From CAVSUR01 sp052143655 (GTDB taxonomy: Bacteria > Actinomycetota > Actinomycetes > Streptosporangiales > Streptosporangiaceae): a stretch of DNA of 6,106 nt. The notes beneath the pieces were generated by a model. That model was not told where the DNA came from. It did no database searches and saw nothing but the letters and a program-made list of their open reading frames with translations. The position numbers and the translations under genes are program-made. The first letter of the stretch is position 1. The number at the start of each line of letters is the position of its first letter. This document shows, in pieces, positions 1 to 4,417 of the stretch. Location: contig JBKQSL010000468.1 of assembly GCA_052143655.1 (NCBI GenBank), forward strand, positions 1 through 6,106, given 5' to 3'.

Positions 1-46
1 CGCGCCGCTGCGGGTTGGCCGGATGGATGTCGAAGTACCTGGCCAT
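1..46 (-). CDS. Sua5/YrdC-type L-threonylcarbamoyladenylate synthase, N-terminus only
   Basis: Only 15 codons lie in the window, reading leftward off the edge: MARYFDIHPANPQRR. This matches what I know of the N-terminus of Sua5/YciO/YrdC-family proteins (typically M-x-x-x-FD(I/V)HP-x-NPQ-x-R), which make threonylcarbamoyl-AMP for the t6A37 modification of ANN-decoding tRNAs. The ATG is at 46-44. There is no convincing Shine-Dalgarno sequence. A TAAACT hexamer on the minus strand (58-53) ends six bases before the ATG, the spacing expected of a leaderless actinobacterial transcript. The gene is probably core chromosome and marks the border of the accessory region to its right. The call rests on a short stretch, so the family is likely but the exact ortholog is not. 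Confidence 0.62.
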   Translation of the reverse strand, partial: MARYFDIHPANPQRR

Positions 47-52
47 GCGATG

Positions 53-58
53 AGTTTA
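53..58 (-). promoter_or_regulatory. Candidate -10 box for leaderless Sua5-like gene
   Basis: Read on the minus strand this is TAAACT, followed by six bases and then the ATG at 46. That places a transcription start at or next to the A of the start codon. No good -35 hexamer is visible 16-18 bases further upstream, so the call rests on the -10 fit and the absence of a ribosome binding site. Confidence 0.35.
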
Positions 59-118
59 GGATCATCGCCCCGTCGGCCGGTATCCCGCGCTGCTCATAGC
101 CAGCTTGGCCTGGCTCTC

Positions 119-214
119 ACTTATCACGTCTTCACCTGCGTCCTGGCCCTGCAGATCGCTCACTTGACGCGCCGCAGAGCCGCCCAGGCCGGGTTGCGGC
201 TATCCGCGGCTCCT
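119..214 (+). pseudogene. IS1634-like transposase, C-terminal relic
   Basis: The frame starting at 119 reads TYHVFTCVLALQIAHLTRRR and continues AAQAGLRLS. This resembles the segment near the C-terminus of IS1634-type (IS4-superfamily) transposases, usually of the form (V)H-x-F-x-CVLAL-x-(I/L)AHL-x-RR...AGL-x-LS. The resemblance stops on both sides: no DDE catalytic region precedes it and the sequence after 214 no longer fits. The 71-residue open frame spanning 23-238 is therefore best seen as a scrap of a lost insertion sequence, not a working gene. I recognise the family from sequence pattern only. Confidence 0.45.
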
Positions 215-275
215 GCGGTTACAGTGAGCCATCGTTAGGCGGTAACGCCACATTCAGCCCCAGCCTGATGACTCC

Positions 276-339
276 TAGAATCTACACTTTAACTGTAGGT
301 TTTACAGTAGAATCTATACTGTAGTTGTAGGTTCTAGTA
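276..339 (+). repeat. Two 32-bp direct repeats (operator candidate)
   Basis: Copies at 276-307 and 308-339 are directly adjacent. The first 29 positions match at 24. The best-kept parts are TAGAATCTAYACT (276-288 / 308-320) and TGTAGGTT (294-301 / 326-333). A 32-bp period is about three helical turns, so the copies would present the same face of DNA. Overlapping inverted repeats are present: ACTGTA at 292-297 with TACAGT at 303-308, and TACAGTA at 303-309 with TACTGTA at 317-323. The block is AT-rich within GC-rich DNA and lies directly ahead of a gene encoding a MerR-type HTH, which suggests autoregulation. Confidence 0.6.
315..320 (+). promoter_or_regulatory. Candidate -10 box of HTH-ATPase gene
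   Basis: TATACT lies 30 bases before the GTG start at 351 and inside the second 32-bp repeat, so a protein bound to the repeats would cover it. The equivalent position of the first repeat reads TACACT (283-288). No strong -35 hexamer sits 17 bases upstream, which would fit a promoter that depends on an activator such as a MerR-type regulator. Confidence 0.4.
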
Positions 340-340
340 G

Positions 341-349
341 AGGAGGAGG
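341..349 (+). promoter_or_regulatory. Strong ribosome binding site for 351 start
   Basis: AGGAGGAGG immediately precedes the GTG at 351. The purine run gives several registers for 16S rRNA pairing and fixes the start at this GTG rather than any downstream ATG. Confidence 0.75.
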
Positions 350-350
350 C

Positions 351-1376
351 GTGGCTGACACGCCGGATCACCCCGTCCGGATCGCTGACGTCGCGCGCGA
401 ACTGGGGCTGTCCCCGAGTCGGATTCGGCAACTGGCAGATGCTGGCGTCATACCTTCGACGCGTACCAGTGGCAACCACAGGCTGTTCGATCTCGCCGCC
501 GTCCGTGCCGCAGTGGCCCGGCGCACCCTGACGGAAGTCCCCTCGCCGCTAGTGATGGCAGGCGAGCCGGCGTGGCGACACGAACTCACTCTCTTGGGCC
601 TAGCGGAGCACGAGGTCTGGCGCCGCGTCCTCGACGACCTTGGGCTCGACGTCGATAACGAGGCAGGCCGCATCCTCGGCTACGCGTTTATGGAGATGCT
701 CAACAACGCCATTGATCACTCTGGGAGCGAAAACGCAATCATAACCTTGTGGATTAGCCCAGATCAGTGGTGCTTCGAAATCAAGGATAATGGGATCGGA
801 GCCTACGCGAAACTCGAGGAAGGACTGCGCCTCGGCAGCGAATTCGAAGCGGTGCAAGAGCTGTCGAAGGGGAAGCGCACCACTGATCCTGCGCGGCACA
901 CAGGTGAAGGCATCTTCTTCACATCGAAGGTAGTGGATCTCTTCCGTCTCACCTCGTCGGGAGTGCGCTGGACTGTGGACAACCTCCGGCATGACCAGGC
1001 CCTCGGTACAGTGCCAGCGACAGCAGGTACGTCAGTTCAGTGTCAGGTTGACCCGCACACTGACCGGGTGCTGGCCGACGTCTTCAGGGAGTTCACGCAG
1101 GACCACGCCTTTGTGCGGACGCGCCCTGTCGTCAAGCTCTTCGAGATCGGTACCGCCTTCGTGTCACGTAGTGAGGCACGGCGCCTCCTGGACGGCCTCG
1201 ACGCGGACTTCGACACCGTAGAAGTTGATTTCGCTGGTGTCATAGATGTGGGTCAGGGTTTCGTCGATGAGCTACTGCGTGTGTGGCCGACTACCTATCC
1301 TGGTAAAACGGTCATACCTATCAACATGAATCCTGCCGTCGAATTCATGGTCAGACGCGGTCAACGACGTAAGTAG
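351..1376 (+). CDS. HTH (MerR-type) - GHKL ATPase - STAS-like DUF4325 fusion protein
   Basis: This is an intact 341-residue protein with a GTG start after AGGAGGAGG. Residues 9-58 form a MerR/excisionase-like winged HTH (RIADVARELGLSPSRIRQL, then G-NHRLFD). Residues about 105-215 are a GHKL-type ATP-binding module: N-box E115-MLNNAIDHS, G1 box DNGIG at 146-150, and a GEGIFF G2-like box at 185-190. Residues about 262-340 match the STAS-like DUF4325 pattern (VEVDFAGVIDVGQGFVDELLR, then a conserved N-M-N). In related families GHKL plus STAS modules act as anti-sigma or partner-switch regulators. Here they are fused to a DNA-binding domain, which suggests a one-protein, nucleotide-gated transcription regulator. 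It probably regulates itself through the repeats at 276-339. No neighbour clearly forms an operon with it; the small frame at 1408 follows after 31 bases. The domain calls are solid, but the target genes and signal are unknown. Confidence 0.85.
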   Translation: MADTPDHPVRIADVARELGLSPSRIRQLADAGVIPSTRTSGNHRLFDLAAVRAAVARRTLTEVPSPLVMAGEPAWRHELTLLGLAEHEVWRRVLDDLGLDVDNEAGRILGYAFMEMLNNAIDHSGSENAIITLWISPDQWCFEIKDNGIGAYAKLEEGLRLGSEFEAVQELSKGKRTTDPARHTGEGIFFTSKVVDLFRLTSSGVRWTVDNLRHDQALGTVPATAGTSVQCQVDPHTDRVLADVFREFTQDHAFVRTRPVVKLFEIGTAFVSRSEARRLLDGLDADFDTVEVDFAGVIDVGQGFVDELLRVWPTTYPGKTVIPINMNPAVEFMVRRGQRRK

Positions 1377-1407
1377 CTGCCGGGCCTCGGACCGTCAGCC
1401 CGCCCAG

Positions 1408-1587
1408 GTGTGCAAGAAATCCAGATCGGGGAGCAGGCTAGCCGCGGCCGGCAAGCGGGACGTCGCGGCGAACTGCGCCGACTGCTCCGGCGCCACATGC
1501 GACGCATGCCAGTACCGCGTGGCCACCGCCCGCGAGTACGAGACCGCCGCCCTGCGGCTGCGGCAGCCCGAGATGGAGGCGGGCTGA
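1408..1587 (+). CDS. Small Cys-rich protein (CxxC-x4-CxxC), unknown function
   Basis: A 59-residue frame opens at GTG 1408 and ends at TGA 1585-1587. Its N-terminal third is basic (CKKSRSGSR...GKR). It then has NCADCSGATCDACQY, a C-x2-C-x4-C-x2-C arrangement that could hold one zinc or iron site, and ends in an alpha-helical stretch (ATAREYETAALRLRQPE). No ribosome binding site is clear before 1408, so the start is uncertain. The next small frame begins one base after the stop, with its GGAGG inside this gene's last codons, a translationally coupled layout. Such tiny Cys-rich genes are common in actinomycete mobile elements, but I do not recognise a named family. Confidence 0.45.
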   Translation: MCKKSRSGSRLAAAGKRDVAANCADCSGATCDACQYRVATAREYETAALRLRQPEMEAG

Positions 1588-1588
1588 C

Positions 1589-1735
1589 ATGGCAGACACA
1601 GGCAGCCGCCTGCCGGACTGGCAGCGGGTCCTGCACGGCCCGGTGCCGCAGTGCCCCCACCCGGGAAGGCCGACACCGGCGGCTTCCGCGAGTACTCGGG
1701 CATGTGCCCCGGGTGCCTGGCCGCCACCGGCGTGA
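1589..1735 (+). pseudogene. Small Cys-containing protein, frameshifted
   Basis: ATG 1589 follows the preceding stop by one base and has a good GGAGG at 1575-1579. The frame begins MADTGSRLPDWQRVLHG and reaches PQCPHPG, then turns into low-complexity Pro/Ala and stops at 1733-1735. In the neighbouring frame the sequence from about 1666 continues sensibly as KADTGGFREYSGMCPGCLAA and then GVMICRARQ, including a CPGC motif. One missing G in the GGG run at 1663-1665 would join the two halves. The restored product would be a small Cys-containing protein. Its C-terminus is unclear because the second frame stays open until 1893, into DNA antisense to the next gene. Function unknown. Confidence 0.42.
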
Positions 1736-1807
1736 TGATCTGCCGGGCGCGCCAGGCCCCGCCGGCGGTCCCGGTCCGCGTCGGCGGGGGCCCTGGAGCC
1801 GGTGGGG

Positions 1808-2634
1808 TCAGTTCTTCTCGATCAGCGTGTTCCAGCCGGTGCCGATCTCGCCGTTCGGGTTGCCGGTCCCGGACGCGAGGCAGGTCGCGGTGAGGCAGGC
1901 CAGGCCGTTCAGCGAGTCAGCGCCGGTCCCGTTGGCCACGTTGACGTCCGGGGATGCCGAGGCCTGCTGCGCCCACATGGTGCCGTTCCAGGCGTTGACC
2001 AGCGTGTAGGAGGGGCCGGGGAAGCCGAACCACCAGCCGGCCGCCGTGCAACTGGACGCCGACGCGCAGTGGACCGCCTCCCACTCGCCGCCGTCCTCGT
2101 CCTGGTCGCCTGTAACGATGCCCTCGTCGCTGCTGCCCAGTTCGGACCACTTGCTGCCGTTCCAGACCTCGGCCAGCGGGTACTCGAAGCTGCTGCCCGA
2201 GTGATCGCCCACCGCCTGGCAGCTAGAGGCCGAGGCGCACTTGACGCTCAGGAGCTGGTTGACCGCCGAGCCGGTGTTGTACGGCGTCATCCACGACCAG
2301 GCGCTGCCGTTGTACTTGTAGGCCGAGGACTTATGGCCGCCCGTCTCGCCGACCGCCACGCAGTACGTGGCCGAGACGCAGGACACGCTGTCCAGCCCGG
2401 CCGGGGTGCTGGGCACCGCCGTCCACTTGGTGCCGTTGTACTTCACCGCCCCGACGGTCCGACCGACAGGCAGCCCGTGGACGACCAGCAGGAGATGCCC
2501 TGCTGGGCCCCGGCGTTCGGGCTCGTGACCACCGCCCACGAGGTGCTGGCGCTCGCCCCCGCGGCCCCCGTCAGCGCCAGGGCCACGCCGAGCAGCGCGG
2601 CCGAGGCGCCGGCCAGCATTCTTCGGATCCGCAT
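1808..2634 (-). pseudogene. Secreted C-x5-C repeat (propeller-like) protein, one frameshift
   Basis: The minus-strand ATG at 2634 follows GGAGAAGGGGG (2654-2644) by nine bases. It opens with a Sec signal peptide: MRIRRMLAG, a hydrophobic core of Ala/Leu, then GAAGASAS, with cleavage likely near residue 28-30. The mature part has five repeated units built around (I/V)SC-x5-C-x-(A/S)VG, each followed by an NG(T/S)-x-W motif: CWSSTGC, CVSATYC, CASASSC, CASASSC and a shorter CLTATC. This is a familiar actinobacterial extracellular repeat, probably beta-propeller-like with one disulfide per unit. The frame breaks in unit 1. Adding one G to the GGGG run (plus-strand CCCC at 2449-2452) restores SVGPSGAVKYNG and gives about 275 residues ending in LIEKN at 1808. 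It could be a true pseudogene or a base-call error. The binding partner is unknown. Confidence 0.72.
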
Positions 2635-2942
2635 GATGAGATGCCCCCTTCTCCACCGTGGGTGGTACATACACGATGGCACGGTGCGCCGGGTTGCCCA
2701 CGCATGTCGTCTTACGAGGTGCGGAGATGTCAACCAGCCCTCGGCCTCATCCCGCCATGACCAAAACGGACATCACGGGACCACGCGACTATGCCGGGAC
2801 CGTGGACTCCGAGGTAGCTATTCAGCCTCGGTGGCGGCTGCGGGCTGACTTGGCGGGCTGAGGTTACGCCGTGCCGGTGCCAGAGGCACCGTGATCCCCC
2901 CGCACAAGGGCCGGAAAAAGCCGCCATCGCTCAAGAATCTAA
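2635..2942. other. Intergenic stretch with two small hairpins, no supported gene
   Basis: This lies between the secreted-protein gene and the IS6 relic. Two perfect inverted repeats are visible: CCGAGG/CCTCGG (2809-2814 and 2826-2831, 11-base loop) and CGGTGCC/GGCACCG (2875-2881 and 2885-2891, 3-base loop). Neither has a T tract, so I do not call terminators. A minus-strand TATGTA (2671-2666) could be a weak -10 box for the secreted-protein gene. A 34-codon plus-strand frame (2758-2862) has no ribosome binding site or recognisable content. Confidence 0.4.
2644..2654 (-). promoter_or_regulatory. Ribosome binding site of secreted repeat protein
   Basis: On the minus strand the sequence is GGAGAAGGGGG, nine bases before ATG 2634. 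It selects this ATG, directly before the signal peptide, over an in-frame ATG at 2733 that would add an unlikely Arg/His-rich leader. Confidence 0.6.
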
Positions 2943-3068
2943 CCGTGCCATGCCCGACGCTGCCCGCCCGTGCCGCGCCCTTGCCGGCATGCTCCGGGGG
3001 ACCGGTGGTCCATCGATGAGACCTACGTCAAGGTTGCCGGTCAGTGGACTTATCTCTACCGGGCCTGA
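2943..3068 (+). pseudogene. IS6-family transposase scrap
   Basis: The frame at 2982-3065 reads CRHAPGDRW, then SIDETYVKVAGQWTYLYRA, followed by TGA at 3066. This is the unmistakable first catalytic-Asp region of IS6/IS26-type DDE transposases (GDRW-x-VDETY-(V/I)KV-x-G-x-W-x-YLYRA(V/I)DQ). Just upstream, DAARPCR (2956-2976), which normally joins straight to H-x-x-GDRW, is in a different frame because of an 11-bp tandem duplication. After YLYRA the expected VDQ is lost, although GACCA survives one frame over at 3067-3071. The remaining catalytic D and E, the N-terminal HTH and any terminal repeats are absent, so this is an inactive relic about 40 codons long. Confidence 0.8.
2965..2986 (+). repeat. 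11-bp tandem duplication inside IS6 relic
   Basis: CGCCCGTGCCG (2965-2975) is followed directly by CGCCCTTGCCG (2976-2986), differing at one base. Removing one copy fuses DAARPCR with HAPGDRW in a single frame, exactly the usual transposase sequence. Confidence 0.75.
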
Positions 3069-3099
3069 CCATGGCTCGCCTTAACTTTCCCGCAGGGAG

Positions 3100-3669
3100 T
3101 TAGTAGCGGTTGCCCTGAGAGATGTTGCCATGGCCACCGATCTGCGCGCCTTGTGAGCCGCGAGCGTCAACGTTGTAGTTGTTGTAGTTGTTGATCACAG
3201 GTACACGTTCCCGCCATTGGTCCTGAGGATTGCTGATCGCGGCCGTGATCCGGCGAACGAGATGGAAGACCAGATTTTCGTCATAGGTGAGCAGCGCAGT
3301 GCGCGGAGTCCCCGCTGTCTCGACGACCAGGGCGTAGGCAGTCCGTCTCGACAGCCTCATGATCAGCAAGATGGTGCCGATGACAGCCAGTACAGCAGCC
3401 AACGCGAACATGCCGTCCGCTACGCCGTGCAGGGCGTTGTAGCCCTGTGCGGAACTGACTCGCGAGGCGACCCTCACCGCGACTACTGCGGCGACAATCA
3501 GGAACACACAGAACACGACGGCCTTCAGGTAGCGCCTCAAAGCCGCTCCCCGGTTGGGTCCTAGCTTGACCGGCTGCACCCGAGCGATGTTCCGCAGCGG
3601 ATAAGCGTCGGAGCCGACCCAGAGGATCCCTTGACTGACCTGAACATCGATGACTTCACTGGAGGACAT
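3100..3669 (-). CDS. DUF6232-type two-helix membrane protein with RHIM-like amyloid tail
   Basis: This is an intact 189-residue protein with ATG at 3669. Residues 6-35 (VIDVQVSQGILWVGSDAYPL, then RNIARVQ) match the conserved start of the actinobacterial DUF6232 family. Two hydrophobic helices follow (about 49-68 and 86-105), then a short cytosolic beta/alpha part with ALVVETAGTPRTALLTYDE (about 113-131), and a C-terminal tail. The tail starts with an Asn/Tyr-rich linker (INNYNNYN). It ends in a Gly/Asn/Gln segment (164-187) with core QGAQIGGHGN, close to the (I/V)-Q-(I/V)-G core of RHIM motifs that template cross-beta amyloid. The same 24 residues end the divergent protein at 4418. I infer a membrane-anchored partner or effector triggered by homotypic contact. 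DUF6232 itself has no proven function that I know of. The ribosome binding site is poor: a run of seven G (3685-3679). Confidence 0.82.
   Translation of the reverse strand: MSSSEVIDVQVSQGILWVGSDAYPLRNIARVQPVKLGPNRGAALRRYLKAVVFCVFLIVAAVVAVRVASRVSSAQGYNALHGVADGMFALAAVLAVIGTILLIMRLSRRTAYALVVETAGTPRTALLTYDENLVFHLVRRITAAISNPQDQWRERVPVINNYNNYNVDARGSQGAQIGGHGNISQGNRY
3109..3180 (-). repeat. 72-bp inverted repeat, left copy (RHIM-like segment)
   Basis: This encodes residues 164-187 of the DUF6232-type protein. It is identical base for base, in inverted orientation, to 4718-4789. Identity ends sharply at both edges: the next codons differ (NRY-stop here, NIYNLRPGG in the other copy), and the preceding codon is AAC here and GAA there. 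Confidence 0.95.
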
Positions 3670-3830
3670 TGTGGATTACCCCCCCATGCCTGTCGCGGTC
3701 TCGGCACGCGGTACCACAAGGATTCCCTGAGATCCACCCCTTGGCAATGGTTTTTTGGCCATATTCGTGGTCACGGCGATAGATGGCCGGACTGATCCGG
3801 TCCACATCATTGCCCGAGTCGCTACGAGCT
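3670..3830. other. Upstream region of DUF6232-type gene
   Basis: About 160 bases separate the DUF6232-type start from the small frameshifted gene at 4014-3831. It contains the G7 run before the start, and a T6 run near 3750. I see no promoter I can defend. Open frames cross it on the minus strand (one reads ISPAIYRRDHEYGQ), but none has a start codon with a ribosome binding site. Confidence 0.35.
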
Positions 3831-4014
3831 TCAGCGCCGAAGACCCCGAACGTGGACCTCGAGGCTCGGCCTGCCGGGGTGGTGGACGTCGAAGGACCTG
3901 ATTACCTGGTACGGCAGGGGCGCAGGGTACGGGCGCATACTCGCCGACGACGCCCACGGAAAGATCACGGGACGACAGATTTTCGGCTCTCAATGTCAAA
4001 GTGCCGTTGGTCAT
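3831..4014 (-). pseudogene. Small unknown protein, probable frameshift
   Basis: The minus-strand ATG at 4014 has AGAGGA (4027-4022) seven bases upstream, a good fit. It begins MTNGTLTLRAENLSSRDLSV and continues GVVGEYAPVPCA. A neighbouring frame then reads LPYQVIRSFDVHHPGRPSL, EVHVRGLRR and a stop at 3833-3831. Removing one base from the C run (plus-strand GGGG 3917-3920) would join the halves into about 60 residues rich in beta-branched residues, like a small beta-sandwich. The original frame instead runs on to 3676 as Arg/Pro-rich sequence of poor quality. It lies on the same strand as, and 161 bases before, the DUF6232-type gene, so the two might share a transcript. I do not recognise the family, and the joined reading is an inference. 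Confidence 0.38.
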
Positions 4015-4066
4015 CTGCGTGTCCTCTAGCACGGGAACTCCGCGGTGCAGGCGCCGGGCAGGTCCG

Positions 4067-4086
4067 GCCTCTCTAAGAAAAGAGGC
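4067..4086. other. Small hairpin between divergent units
   Basis: GCCTCT (4067-4072) and AGAGGC (4081-4086) form a perfect 6-bp stem with an 8-base loop. There is no T tract on either strand, so it is more likely an operator or incidental than a terminator. Confidence 0.3.
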
Positions 4087-4144
4087 AGGCTGCCGAGTGC
4101 TGATACATCTCAAACGGCGCTCGTTCACAGCACAAGTGCACGGC

Positions 4145-4180
4145 CAAGATCATTGTTCTGTTCCGCTAAACTTGATCTTG
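4145..4180. promoter_or_regulatory. 8-bp inverted repeat around TAAACT, operator candidate
   Basis: CAAGATCA (4145-4152) and TGATCTTG (4173-4180) are perfect inverted arms with a 20-base spacer. A plus-strand TAAACT (4167-4172), a possible -10 box, abuts the right arm. The block sits in the AT-richer gap between the divergent minus- and plus-strand units, 21 bases before ATG 4201. A dimeric repressor bound here could block transcription toward the RHIM-like gene. No matching -35 hexamer is obvious. Confidence 0.38.
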
Positions 4181-4200
4181 CAGGCGGCAAGCCAGCGCAA

Positions 4201-4404
4201 ATGCTTACCACCCCTTGGACGGCGAGCGGCCATCCGGAGAACCTCTGGATGGCCTGCCGGTTGCTGGCCGAGACCGGCATTGCAGCGCCGTCGCCGACCG
4301 TCACACGACCGGATGAAGGGACGGATGTGCCGGTACGGCCGCCTGGTACAGCGATGCCGGACCGACTGCGGCATGGTGACGTAATATCGATACTGCGCAG
4401 GTAA
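4201..4404 (+). CDS. Possible small protein upstream of RHIM-like gene
   Basis: This 67-residue frame starts at ATG 4201 and ends at TAA 4402-4404, 13 bases before the RHIM-like gene, whose ribosome binding site begins at its stop codon. The protein text is plausible (HPENLWMACRLLAETGI, then PSPTVTRPDEGTDVPV and LRHGDVISILRR) and third codon positions are mostly G or C. There is no strong ribosome binding site before 4201, and the frame is open upstream to a GTG at 4045, so the start is uncertain. I do not recognise a family. A competing minus-strand frame (4490-4125) is Arg/Pro/Ser-rich and looks like its shadow. If real, this gene is cotranscribed with the RHIM-like gene. Confidence 0.4.
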   Translation: MLTTPWTASGHPENLWMACRLLAETGIAAPSPTVTRPDEGTDVPVRPPGTAMPDRLRHGDVISILRR

Positions 4405-4409
4405 GGGGG
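4402..4409 (+). promoter_or_regulatory. Ribosome binding site of RHIM-like gene
   Basis: TAAGGGGG precedes ATG 4418 by eight bases and overlaps the stop codon (4402-4404) of the small upstream frame, consistent with coupled translation. Confidence 0.5.
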
Positions 4410-4417
4410 CGAGCGCG

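Noticed and set aside
600..992. 130-codon minus-strand frame inside the HTH-ATPase gene
   Set aside because: It is a shadow of the gene on the plus strand, whose ATP-binding and STAS-like motifs are unmistakable.
1802..2848. Long 348-codon plus-strand open frame
   Set aside because: It is antisense to the secreted repeat protein. Its translation is Arg/Ala/Val-rich low-complexity text, while the minus strand shows a signal peptide and clear repeats.
2875..2891. 7-bp stem hairpin as a terminator
   Set aside because: There is no T tract on either strand and no intact gene ending close by.
3217..3564. 115-codon plus-strand frame
   Set aside because: It is antisense to the DUF6232-type gene, rich in Arg/Gln/Asp with no domain pattern and no ribosome binding site.
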